Below are positions 7,933-15,308 of a stretch of 21,877 nucleotides of DNA, piece after piece. The position numbers were made by a program, and so were the translations under genes. The notes under the pieces are model-generated. The model searched no databases. It was not told where the DNA came from and saw nothing but the letters and a program-made list of their open reading frames with translations. Every line of letters starts with the position of its first letter. Position 1 is the stretch's first letter. Source of the DNA: a virus. The DNA lies in IMG/VR virus record IMGVR_UViG_3300017971_000815, positions 1 through 21,877 of that record. One strand, written 5' to 3'.

Positions 7933-7943
7933 TTAACAAAATG
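7922..7943 (+). promoter_or_regulatory. Perfect 22-bp palindrome, likely operator or shared -35 core
   Basis: The half-site CATTTTGTTAA is followed directly by its exact complement, with no spacer. The centre is TTAATTAA. The right half contains TTAACA for the plus-strand promoter and the left half contains the same hexamer for the minus-strand promoter. A dimeric repressor or activator would bind such a site and control both directions at once. As RNA it could form an 11-bp AT-rich helix only with no loop, so a DNA role is more likely than a terminator. Confidence 0.7.
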
Positions 7944-7961
7944 AAAAAAATAGTGTATAAT
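7933..7961 (+). promoter_or_regulatory. Sigma70-type promoter for replicative helicase operon
   Basis: TTAACA (7933-7938), a 17-base spacer, and a perfect TATAAT (7956-7961) directly preceded by TG. This is the best sigma70-type promoter I see in the window. The start would fall near 7968, only one or two bases before the helicase ATG at 7970, so the transcript would be almost leaderless and would lack the GGAG at 7963-7966. Confidence 0.7.
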
Positions 7962-7969
7962 AGGAGTCT

Positions 7970-9361
7970 ATGGAAAGATTAAATTCAAATTTTTTAGAAA
8001 AAATCATATTGAAGGGCATGTTGGTAGATAAAGATTTCTTGGTTTTGATTAGTTCGGTCTTTGAAGAAGAATACTTTGATAATCCAAATATTGGTCATTC
8101 TTTTAAGTTCTGTAAAGACTATTTTACTGAATACTCAAACATACCATCTATAGATGCTATAATAAATTCATCTGAAAATCCTGATGAGATTAGAGAGACT
8201 ATTCAGGAAGCAAGGGATACTGATTTTAATATTGCCGATAGTTACGAATTTCTATTAAATCAGTCAAATGATTATTTGAAAGAAAAGGCATTGAAACGTG
8301 CTATTATAGAATCAGTTGATGATGTAGAAGTTCCTGAAAGAAGAAATGATATTCAAAAAAGGATTGAAAATGCTCTAATAAAAGATATCAAGGTTGATTT
8401 GGGATTACGATATTTTGAAGACATGAGAGTAAGGTTGAGAAGAATATTTACAACTAGCGAAAACAGAATACCTACCTATTTTCCACTATTTGATGAACTA
8501 ATAAATGGTGGATTCCCCCCTTATACATTTAATGTTTTAACTGCAAAAATACATGGTGGTAAATCTAACACAATGGCGAATTTTGCAGCAAGACAGGTTT
8601 TACATGGTCATAATGTAGTTCTTCTTACATTAGAAATGTCTGAAGATGCATTTGCTCAAAGGTTTGATGGTATATATTCAGGTCTTGATATAAATAGAAT
8701 GTATTTATCAGAAAATATGAAAAGATCATTGATGTATAAATTAAGAGATTATAAACAATTAGAAAATAGAGGCGAATTATTCATAAAACAATATCCAACT
8801 GGTGATGCATCTATTAATGACTTTAGAATCTATTTAAGGGAGTTGTTACTTAGGGGAATAAATATTGATATCATTTATGTTGACTATATTAATTTAATGA
8901 AGTCAGCATATAAGATTGACAATAATATGTATTCTTCTATTAAGAGAGTATCTGAAGAACTTAGAGCATTATCTCTTGAGTTTAATTGTCCTATAATATC
9001 AGTATCTCAGTTGAATAGAGAGGGATTTTTTATTCAATTTAGTGAGGTTAATTTCAATCATGTTGCTGAATCAATGGGTATTCCTGCAACGGCTGATTTT
9101 ATGATGATTATGGGTACTGATGAGGAACAAATGGCGTATGAGTCTGAAATCCTTTATAAAATTACTAAGTCGAGAATTGGTGGAAGGGTTGGTGCTATGG
9201 AGAAATTTTATCTTGACAAGCGTAGTCTAAAAATGTATGACAGTTGTGAAGAAGAACAATGGATTGAAGATGCTACAATTTCAGGTGATGATAGGTTATC
9301 TATTGATCATGAAGGAAGGGAACAGGAAGGAAGGGATAATAATAGGAGAAGAAGAAATTAA
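7970..9361 (+). CDS. 41: Replicative DNA helicase, T4 gp41-like
   Basis: A 463-residue DnaB/RecA-fold helicase, close to the ~475 of T4 gp41, the hexameric 5'-3' helicase of the replisome. The N-terminal domain matches gp41 in outline (EKIILKGMLVDKDFL, then EEEYFDNP, then YSNIPSIDAI). The ATPase domain has Walker A AKIHGGKS at 192-199, the DnaB-type LEMSEDAFAQR segment at 221-231, FIKQYPTGDA as in gp41, Walker B IIYVDYINLM around D305, and a distal GLPATADF-like block (GIPATADFMM). The first Walker-A residue is Ala instead of Gly. The C-terminal ~45 residues are charged and disordered. The ATG at 7970 keeps the gp41-like N-terminus, but its GGAG is only three bases away. No gp59 loader or primase gene is recognised in this window. 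Confidence 0.88.
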   Translation: MERLNSNFLEKIILKGMLVDKDFLVLISSVFEEEYFDNPNIGHSFKFCKDYFTEYSNIPSIDAIINSSENPDEIRETIQEARDTDFNIADSYEFLLNQSNDYLKEKALKRAIIESVDDVEVPERRNDIQKRIENALIKDIKVDLGLRYFEDMRVRLRRIFTTSENRIPTYFPLFDELINGGFPPYTFNVLTAKIHGGKSNTMANFAARQVLHGHNVVLLTLEMSEDAFAQRFDGIYSGLDINRMYLSENMKRSLMYKLRDYKQLENRGELFIKQYPTGDASINDFRIYLRELLLRGINIDIIYVDYINLMKSAYKIDNNMYSSIKRVSEELRALSLEFNCPIISVSQLNREGFFIQFSEVNFNHVAESMGIPATADFMMIMGTDEEQMAYESEILYKITKSRIGGRVGAMEKFYLDKRSLKMYDSCEEEQWIEDATISGDDRLSIDHEGREQEGRDNNRRRRN

Positions 9362-9976
9362 ATGCTTAGTCCAAGAAAAATACGTATGCTTCAATTATTG
9401 GATAAGCAAGTTGGGTCATGTAAGAAATGTAAATTAAATGTAAATGGAACTTTAACACCATATTGGACTCCATATTCAAAATATGCAATAATAGCTGAAT
9501 ATCCTAGTTTAAATGATATTAGAAAAAAAATACCATTTACAAGTTCATCAGGAGAGATATTTTTAAAGGAATTATCAAGAGTAGGAATTAATTCAAAAGA
9601 ATTATTGGTTATACATTCCATTCAATGTAATTCTAAAGTTAAGCCTTCTACAGAACAGTTAGATTCTTGTCATGATCATATAAGGAAGTATTTAAAGATT
9701 GTAAATCCTGAAAAGATTCTTTGTTTGGGTAATTATGGTAAGTATCCTTTTACAGGTAGTTTCTATGGTATTTTAAAAGAACGGGGTGAATTTGTAGAAA
9801 GAAGCATAAATGAAGGAACAGTTTTTCCTGTTTTATTTACTATTCATCCTGCATATTGTACGTATAATAGAGATGAAGGAATTGCAATGTTGGGTAATGA
9901 TATACGGTTATTCAAAGAAACAGTATTTGAAAGAAGATCAGATTGGTTTTTTGATGAAGAAGAATTTATGATATAG
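9362..9976 (+). CDS. Uracil-DNA glycosylase superfamily protein (Fe-S family 4/5-like)
   Basis: A 204-residue protein with the layout of [4Fe-4S] uracil-DNA glycosylases. C20 and C23 (SCKKCKL) pair with C89 and C103 as the four cluster ligands. A Rossmann-like strand (YAIIAEYPSLND, 41-52) stands at motif A, PF-TSSSG (58-64) at the substrate loop, and HPAYC (162-166) at the motif with the conserved His. Family 4 enzymes normally show GE-[A/G]-PG-x-x-E at motif A; here it is AEYPSLND, so the Gly and the second acid are changed. It may recognise another base or DNA structure, or be catalytically weak. It follows the helicase stop with no gap, which suggests a role in replication or in repair of phage DNA. 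Confidence 0.78.
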   Translation: MLSPRKIRMLQLLDKQVGSCKKCKLNVNGTLTPYWTPYSKYAIIAEYPSLNDIRKKIPFTSSSGEIFLKELSRVGINSKELLVIHSIQCNSKVKPSTEQLDSCHDHIRKYLKIVNPEKILCLGNYGKYPFTGSFYGILKERGEFVERSINEGTVFPVLFTIHPAYCTYNRDEGIAMLGNDIRLFKETVFERRSDWFFDEEEFMI

Positions 9977-9984
9977 GAGAAATC

Positions 9985-10338
9985 ATGTCAGATTCTAGTG
10001 GTGGTTTTAATTTTGGAAGTATTGTATTTTGGATTGTAATGCTTAATATGCTTGGTTTTTGTGATGGTGATGAAGATTCTAATACAAAGGTTGAAATTAC
10101 AGTTGATGATAAGCCTTCAATAACAGAACAGGTAAAAGAAAAAATAGGCGATATAAAGCCTGAACTTGAAGAAGTTGTTGAAAAGGCTAAAAAATCATTT
10201 GATACTGTTAAAAAAGATGTTAAAGATCAAATGACAAAAGAAATGAACGAATCAATGGGTAATGATGAGAATAATACTGAAAAAAAATTTAATGAAAATT
10301 ATGATAGTGTCTATGGTACAAATGAAGATAAGTGGTGA
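9985..10338 (+). CDS. Small membrane-anchored acidic protein, unknown
   Basis: A 117-residue protein with one hydrophobic segment (residues ~10-26, FGSIVFWIVMLNMLGFC) near the N-terminus, then a charged, mainly acidic, helical tail with heptad-like Lys/Glu spacing (EEVVEKAKKSFDTVKKDVKDQM). The cysteine just after the segment lacks a clear lipobox. AGGAG precedes the ATG by six bases. The tail would lie on one side of the inner membrane. It sits in the replication operon between the glycosylase-like and phoH genes, so membrane tethering of a replication or host-takeover factor is possible. No family recognised. Confidence 0.65.
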   Translation: MSDSSGGFNFGSIVFWIVMLNMLGFCDGDEDSNTKVEITVDDKPSITEQVKEKIGDIKPELEEVVEKAKKSFDTVKKDVKDQMTKEMNESMGNDENNTEKKFNENYDSVYGTNEDKW

Positions 10339-10380
10339 TAAATATAGTCAGGTAATTAAACTATTGGAGGGAATGCCTAT

Positions 10381-11685
10381 ATGAAAAAATCTATTACCAT
10401 AGATACTAATTTATTGTTAGATGATGAAAAAATTATTTTTAAGCTTGTAAAGGAATATGATGAGATACTTATTCCATCAACTGTTTTGAAGGAGTTAGAT
10501 AAACATAAATACACTCCTAATTTAGCCTTTAGTGCAAGAAATGCTATAAGATCAATTCAAGAGTTTAAGCAAAAATATCCTGAAAAATTAAAGTTGCCTT
10601 TATCAGATAGGGATATATCTTCAAATGATCAATGGATTATAGATACAACAAAGAAGTACAATGCTGATCTTGCAACCAAAGATATTTTAATGTCAATGAT
10701 TGCAGAATCAGAAGGGATTAATTGTAAGGTTTATGATGTAGTAATGAACAATTTGTTTGATCCATATAATTATGTTACGGTGGATCAGATATATAGTCAT
10801 AGGAATACTTTTGAATGGGATAAATTTTATAAGGGTGAGGCTTATGATTCTATTCTTGATTTTTATTCAATGGTATTGAATAAAGAATTGAGTAGAGATT
10901 CATGGTTTTTTATTTTCATACAGGCTGAAACAGGAGACCCATATATATATGCCAATAATCCTACTAAAGAATATCTTACAAGAATTGATCATCATCCCCA
11001 TTATAGGGAGTTGAAATGTGACAATAGTAAGGTTATAAAGGCAAAGGATATATATCAAATATGTGCTATATATGCTTTAAGGGAAGCACCACATGTCTTG
11101 ATAACAGGTAAGTGGGGAAGTGGTAAATCTTTACTAACTTCTGCTTATGCTCTTGAACATAATGAAAAGAAGACTTTTATTACAAGACCACCTATTGGTA
11201 TAAATAGTAAATATAATATAGGTTTTATGCCCGGACCTAAAGAAGAAAAAATGGTTGATTGGTTGGCAGGATTTACATCTTCATTGTATTACATTTATGG
11301 TAATACGAATGGTCAAACAGATGGAAAGAACAGTTATGATTATGTAAAGGATCATATTTTCAGTCAAAAATATGAAGTAATTCCTTTAAATGCAATTCAA
11401 GGGTTGTCTTTACTTGACGATGATGTTATGCTAATAGATGAAGTTCAATTGATTTCTGTTGACTATATGAGTATGATTCTTAGTAGACCAACTAAGAATG
11501 GTAAATTAATCTTGATGGGGGATTTGAAACAGACATATGATGTTGTTAAACCATCTGAATCAGGACTATTAAAGCTATTGAGAATTCTTCCTCATCGTTC
11601 AATGGCATTTGTTAAGTTAGAAATGTCTTATAGATCAGATATATTAGAAATTGCTGATTTGTTACAAGATAAGACAATGGGTTAA
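10381..11685 (+). CDS. phoH: PIN-PhoH fusion protein (PhoH2-type ATPase)
   Basis: A 434-residue protein joining a PIN ribonuclease domain to a PhoH ATPase. The PIN domain (~1-130) has the expected acids: D8 (TIDTN), E38 (LKELD), D83 (SNDQWI) and D101 (ATKDILM). The PhoH domain (~215-434) has Walker A GKWGSGKS (243-250), the RPPIG loop (268-272), MPG-x-x-EEK (282-289), Walker B MLIDEVQ (349-355), and GDLKQTYD. This matches bacterial YlaK/PhoH2, in which PIN-linked PhoH acts as an RNA helicase and nuclease. PhoH genes are common in large phages, though many are the short form without PIN. GGAGGG lies eight bases before the ATG. The three tRNA genes begin six bases after its stop. Confidence 0.88.
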   Translation: MKKSITIDTNLLLDDEKIIFKLVKEYDEILIPSTVLKELDKHKYTPNLAFSARNAIRSIQEFKQKYPEKLKLPLSDRDISSNDQWIIDTTKKYNADLATKDILMSMIAESEGINCKVYDVVMNNLFDPYNYVTVDQIYSHRNTFEWDKFYKGEAYDSILDFYSMVLNKELSRDSWFFIFIQAETGDPYIYANNPTKEYLTRIDHHPHYRELKCDNSKVIKAKDIYQICAIYALREAPHVLITGKWGSGKSLLTSAYALEHNEKKTFITRPPIGINSKYNIGFMPGPKEEKMVDWLAGFTSSLYYIYGNTNGQTDGKNSYDYVKDHIFSQKYEVIPLNAIQGLSLLDDDVMLIDEVQLISVDYMSMILSRPTKNGKLILMGDLKQTYDVVKPSESGLLKLLRILPHRSMAFVKLEMSYRSDILEIADLLQDKTMG

Positions 11686-11690
11686 TATAA

Positions 11691-11768
11691 GGGACCGTAG
11701 CCGAATTTGGCATAGGCACTTGCCTTAGAAGCAAGAATCTGAAGGTTCGACTCCTTCCGGTCCTACCA
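11691..11768 (+). tRNA. tRNA-Leu(UAG), short variable arm
   Basis: A 78-base tRNA with encoded CCA. The acceptor helix GGGACCG pairs with CGGTCCT and has a G1-U72 wobble; the discriminator is A. The D arm is GCC...GGC with GG in the loop. The anticodon stem CTTGC/GCAAG holds the loop CTTAGAA, so the anticodon is UAG (codon CUA, leucine). The variable region is only AATCT, and the T arm is GAAGG TTCGACT CCTTC. Bacterial leucine tRNAs normally carry a long variable arm, so identity by anticodon is clear but charging is less certain. Confidence 0.9.
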
Positions 11769-11786
11769 ATTTATAAGGGGATTAAA

Positions 11787-11867
11787 ATGACTTGTGAAGA
11801 ATTAATGTTAGAAATTTGGGATAGAATTTTAGATTGGTACATTTGGGGAAGTGGTGGAACTTGGTAG
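11787..11867 (+). CDS. Possible 26-residue peptide between tRNA genes
   Basis: ATG at 11787 is preceded by AAGGGG at a good distance (six bases) and opens a 26-codon frame (starts MTCEELMLEIWDRILDWYIW) that ends inside the downstream tRNA. The peptide would be acidic at first and then aromatic. It may be a real small gene, a remnant, or chance; the good ribosome site is the only positive sign. The gap between the first two tRNAs otherwise holds nothing I can name. Confidence 0.3.
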   Translation: MTCEELMLEIWDRILDWYIWGSGGTW

Positions 11868-11934
11868 ACACAACAGACTTAAAATCTGTTGGTCCTTAGT
11901 GACCGTGGGGGTTCAAATCCCCCCTTCCCCACCA
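11845..11934 (+). tRNA. tRNA-Leu(UAA), long variable arm
   Basis: A 90-base tRNA with encoded CCA. The acceptor is GGGGAAG/CTTCCCC and the discriminator A. The anticodon stem ACAGA/TCTGT holds the loop CTTAAAA, so the anticodon is UAA (codon UUA). The variable arm is long, with GGTC...GACC pairing, as normal for leucine tRNA. The T arm is GGGGG TTCAAAT CCCCC. It is canonical in all parts. Confidence 0.95.
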
Positions 11935-11940
11935 TTTTAA

Positions 11941-12018
11941 GGGGATGTAGCCGAATTTGGTATAGGCGATAGATTCAAAATCTATAATCTGAAGGTTCGA
12001 CTCCTTCCATCCCTACCA
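11941..12018 (+). tRNA. tRNA-Leu(CAA), short variable arm
   Basis: A 78-base tRNA with encoded CCA, six bases after the previous one. The acceptor GGGGATG pairs with CATCCCT and has a G1-U72 wobble. The anticodon stem ATAGA/TCTAT holds the loop TTCAAAA, giving CAA (codon UUG, leucine). The D arm, the AATCT variable region and the T arm are nearly the same as in the tRNA at 11691, so these two are duplicates with changed acceptor and anticodon stems. It too lacks the long arm typical of leucine tRNA. Confidence 0.9.
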
Positions 12019-12074
12019 AAAAAACATATACTGATGGACATGAAATGATTGTCATAAAGTAAAGGAGATATATT

Positions 12075-14765
12075 ATGTTTAAGAATTGTTATTATGATAC
12101 AAGGCATTCTGTTGTGCATTTATGGGAGCAGGTATCAGGCGAAAATCTATATACTGAAATAGATTGGACTCCAAGTATTTTTCTTCCATCTACAAAAAGC
12201 AATGCAGATGCATTTACGATTTTCGGAAAACCTGTACAAAAGAAAATATTCAACAGCTATTATGATTATAGTTCCTTTTTAAAATCCAATAAATCAGTCA
12301 ACATTTTTGAGAACAATGTAAGAAGTGAAATTCAATTTCTTTCTGAAAGGTACTATGGTATACCTGATGATGAAATGGATGTTCCAAATTTACTTGTTTA
12401 TTATTTGGATATAGAAGTAATTCCTGAATTAGGATTTCCTGATTGGAAAGACCCTAAAGACCCTGTTATTCTTGCCTCTATTAGAAATAGTATTACTAAG
12501 CAAACTGTCACTTTTGGATATGATCCTCTTAATTTAAGACCATATTCAGGTGATATGAAAAATCACAAATATTATGCATTAAAGAGTGAAGAAGACCTAT
12601 TGAAATATCTCTTTGCTTTTATACACAAATATCCATGTGATGTTTTGAGTGGTTATAATATATGGTCATTTGACCTTCCATATTTAATTAATAGATCAAT
12701 TGCTTTATGGGGTGAGGATAAAGGCAAGGAGATGTATAATAAAATGTCTCCTATTAATCATGTTAGTGTATGGAAACAAAGAAGTTCAGATGAAATTAAT
12801 ATTGATATAGCAGGGTGTACCATTTTGGATTATTATAATGTCTATAAGTGGTATGGGAAAAATCTTGAAAGATATACGCTTGATTATGTATCTCAAACAG
12901 AATTAGGTGTGGGTAAATTAGAGAATCCATATGATTCAATGAGGGAACAAGTTGAAAAGGATTGGGATAGTTTTGTAGATTACAACGTGGTTGACTGTGA
13001 ACGTGTAAATGACCTTGAAGAACAGCTTGGGTATATTAAGATGATCCAAGCATTAAGTTTGCTTTGTAAATCCCCTATGAGAAATTATAATGCTCAAACT
13101 CAATTAATTGAAGGTTTGATGTTGACTTATTATAGAAGGAATGGGTTATGTGCTCCACATTTTGCAGGTGGTGAACAGTTACCTTTTCCTGCTGCTCATG
13201 TCAAAGAACCTCAAAAGGGAATGCATGAATGGGTTGTGGATATTGATATTACATCAAGCTATCCATCCCATATTATAGCATTGAATATGTCCAATGAGAC
13301 ATTTTTTGGTAGGATTATAAGAATGCAGGAAAATGAAGTATTGTCTTATGTAAGAAAACGTGATTTCCCTGAATTTAAAATGACAAGGGAAGTAAAGGGT
13401 GAATGGGAAATAGATACATTTGATGGTGATAAACTTAAAAAGTTTAATATGGCGTTAAAGAAGGGGTTATTGGCTATTGCTCCATGTGGTTCTGTATTCA
13501 CAACTAATAAAGAAGGTGTTGTTGCAAAGGTTGAAAAAAGTGTATTTTTTAAGAGAAAGGAAGTTAAAGGTAAAAAGAAAGAATGGAGTTTAAAAGCCAA
13601 TGAGTGTGAAGGACTTGAAAAGGAAAAATGTGAAGAAAAGAAAATGCAAGCTCATTCATTACAGCTTGCTTTGAAAATTATGATGAATGCATTTTTTGGC
13701 ATTCTTTCTGTTCCATATTCACGATATTTTAATGTTCATATTGCAGAAGCTATTACGTCATGTGGTAGGCATACAATTAAATCAGGGCAACGGTTTTGTA
13801 ATGATCTATTGAATGGTGAATTTCATATTGATTATGATCCCAATTTTTCTATTAGGTTTGAAGATTTATTGAGTTCATTACAAGCAACTTGGGAAGGAAA
13901 TTCTAATAGAAAAGACTATGTGTGTTATATAGATACAGATAGTTTATTTGTTAAATTGGGTGAGTGGATAAATGATATATCTTCTTCTCTTTGGGATGAA
14001 ATTGATAATGATGAAAAGATTGAGTTTATTAAAGAAATATCATCTAAGATGGAAGAATATATTGATAATAGGATATTTAATGAAACTCAATTAATAGACT
14101 ATAATTCTCAAGTGCATGATTTTAAGATAGCATTCAAGCAAGAAATTATTGCTAAAACAGCATTGTTTATTAAGAAAAAGAAATATGCATATTGGCTTTT
14201 AAATGATGAGGGTGTTCCTACAGATAAAATTAAGGTTACAGGACTTGAAATTATCAGGTCTGAATCTGCTGAAGCTATTAGACCAAGACTTAAGGATGTT
14301 ATGGAGCAGATCATGAGACAGAAAGCAGATAATGATATTTCAAAGCTTATTAGGATATACAAGAATGAGTTAAATAAGCTTTCTCCTGAAGAACTAGCTG
14401 CTAATATCGGCATTAATGGCATAAAGAAGTATCTTGGTACGGGTTCACCTATAAAAGGTACTCCTTGGCATGTTAAGGGGGTTCATGGGTATAGGGTATT
14501 ATTAAAGGAACTTGGTATAGAAAACAAATATGAGGATATTCATGAAGGTCTTAAAGCAAAGGTTGTTTATGTCAAGAAAAATCCATATAATATAGAGACA
14601 ATAACATTCCATGAATGGCCTAAAGAATTCAATACAGTTATTGATTATGATAAAGAGAAAATGATAGAAAAATTCTTTGTTAATAAAGCTAGATTCCTTC
14701 TTAATCCTATAGGCAAAGAGAGTATAATTGATAGTGATAAAAGTTCTGTAAAGGCGTTTTTTTAA
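12075..14765 (+). CDS. 43: Family B DNA polymerase, T4 gp43-like
   Basis: An 896-residue replicative polymerase with 3'-5' proofreading exonuclease, almost the length of T4 gp43 (~898). Exo I is LDIEVI with D112 and E114, Exo II is YNIWSFDLP with D200, and Exo III is YNVVD with Y303 and D307. Polymerase motif A is DIDITSSYPS (389-398), motif B is KIMMNAFFG (534-542), and motif C is YIDTDS (618-623). All catalytic acids are present, so both activities should be intact. The start has AAGGAGA upstream. The stop overlaps the next start as TAATG. It follows the tRNA cluster and shares the operon direction with the helicase, giving a replisome block, but sliding clamp and clamp loader genes are not in this window. 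Confidence 0.97.
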   Translation: MFKNCYYDTRHSVVHLWEQVSGENLYTEIDWTPSIFLPSTKSNADAFTIFGKPVQKKIFNSYYDYSSFLKSNKSVNIFENNVRSEIQFLSERYYGIPDDEMDVPNLLVYYLDIEVIPELGFPDWKDPKDPVILASIRNSITKQTVTFGYDPLNLRPYSGDMKNHKYYALKSEEDLLKYLFAFIHKYPCDVLSGYNIWSFDLPYLINRSIALWGEDKGKEMYNKMSPINHVSVWKQRSSDEINIDIAGCTILDYYNVYKWYGKNLERYTLDYVSQTELGVGKLENPYDSMREQVEKDWDSFVDYNVVDCERVNDLEEQLGYIKMIQALSLLCKSPMRNYNAQTQLIEGLMLTYYRRNGLCAPHFAGGEQLPFPAAHVKEPQKGMHEWVVDIDITSSYPSHIIALNMSNETFFGRIIRMQENEVLSYVRKRDFPEFKMTREVKGEWEIDTFDGDKLKKFNMALKKGLLAIAPCGSVFTTNKEGVVAKVEKSVFFKRKEVKGKKKEWSLKANECEGLEKEKCEEKKMQAHSLQLALKIMMNAFFGILSVPYSRYFNVHIAEAITSCGRHTIKSGQRFCNDLLNGEFHIDYDPNFSIRFEDLLSSLQATWEGNSNRKDYVCYIDTDSLFVKLGEWINDISSSLWDEIDNDEKIEFIKEISSKMEEYIDNRIFNETQLIDYNSQVHDFKIAFKQEIIAKTALFIKKKKYAYWLLNDEGVPTDKIKVTGLEIIRSESAEAIRPRLKDVMEQIMRQKADNDISKLIRIYKNELNKLSPEELAANIGINGIKKYLGTGSPIKGTPWHVKGVHGYRVLLKELGIENKYEDIHEGLKAKVVYVKKNPYNIETITFHEWPKEFNTVIDYDKEKMIEKFFVNKARFLLNPIGKESIIDSDKSSVKAFF

Positions 14766-14965
14766 TGAAAGAATGGGTAAAATTAAAAGATAGAGAACCT
14801 GAACATTTATTAGAGATAGATGTTTTAATAAGACATTGCAATAAAAATCTAAAATTAGAAGATAGAATTGTTACAGGATATATGGGTGATGATAATTTTT
14901 ATTTTTTGGATGGTGGTGAGTTGTCCTTTAATTGGGATATTATAGAATGGAGAGAAAGTGATTAG
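14765..14965 (+). CDS. DUF551-like small protein
   Basis: A 66-residue protein with the layout of DUF551: an opening W-V-x-LKDREPE, a strand VLIRHCN, then V-x-TGYM and a closing WDIIEWRE in place of the usual VTHWMP end. DUF551 proteins are common in phages and prophages and have no settled function. Its start overlaps the polymerase stop by one base, so it is translated in the replication operon. Confidence 0.65.
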   Translation: MKEWVKLKDREPEHLLEIDVLIRHCNKNLKLEDRIVTGYMGDDNFYFLDGGELSFNWDIIEWRESD

Positions 14966-15308
14966 AATAGGTAAACCACCATATTTAGAATGCTCATCAA
15001 GAGGGGATAAAAGGTTTTCTGCTTTTTATGCTAAAGTTAATGGAAAATCCATTGAAGATCAATATCAGGCAGCAAAGATATTTGAGGATGGGTCAAGGGG
15101 TTTGACATGGAAAGAAGCTAAAGGTAGAAAACCAATTAATCATGATGAGATATCTAAACTCTATAAAGAGTTATGGAAACAATACCTACTAAACAATTTA
15201 ACCCTTCTTAGAGGCATCAAACAGGCATCAGGATTATCTGACATGTTTGGTCAAGAAGGGCATAATTGCCAAGCTTTAACCTTATGGGAATTAAGAAATG
15301 AATTATAA
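14958..15308 (+). CDS. Conserved-type phage protein, function unknown
   Basis: A 116-residue protein that starts with GTG at 14958, inside the end of the preceding gene, with GGAGAG about four bases upstream. The layout RGDKRFSAFYAKV, then KSIEDQYQAAKIF, then GLTWKEAKGRKP, then a helix LYKELWKQYLLNN, and finally GLSDMFGQEGHNCQALTLWE is one that I know from many phage proteins annotated only as hypothetical. The ending suggests recognition of a small-molecule or nucleic-acid substrate, but I cannot name one. Its last six bases overlap the end of the opposite-strand gene. Confidence 0.7.
   Translation: MIRIGKPPYLECSSRGDKRFSAFYAKVNGKSIEDQYQAAKIFEDGSRGLTWKEAKGRKPINHDEISKLYKELWKQYLLNNLTLLRGIKQASGLSDMFGQEGHNCQALTLWELRNEL

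Noticed and set aside
7844-7939. 32-codon N-terminal extension of the uvsY-like frame, starting in the palindrome
   Set aside because: It has no ribosome site, covers both promoters, and does not fit UvsY length. The Met at 7843 has GGAGA at the right distance.
7922-7943. Palindrome as a replication origin
   Set aside because: There are no repeats or DnaA-like iterons around it, and the promoter reading explains its symmetry fully.
9237-9437. Plus-strand frame across the helicase-glycosylase junction
   Set aside because: It is out of frame with two well-supported genes and has no family pattern; no sign of a programmed frameshift.
11691-11768. tRNA with UAG anticodon as an amber suppressor
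   Set aside because: An amber suppressor needs anticodon CUA. UAG in the anticodon reads codon CUA (leucine).
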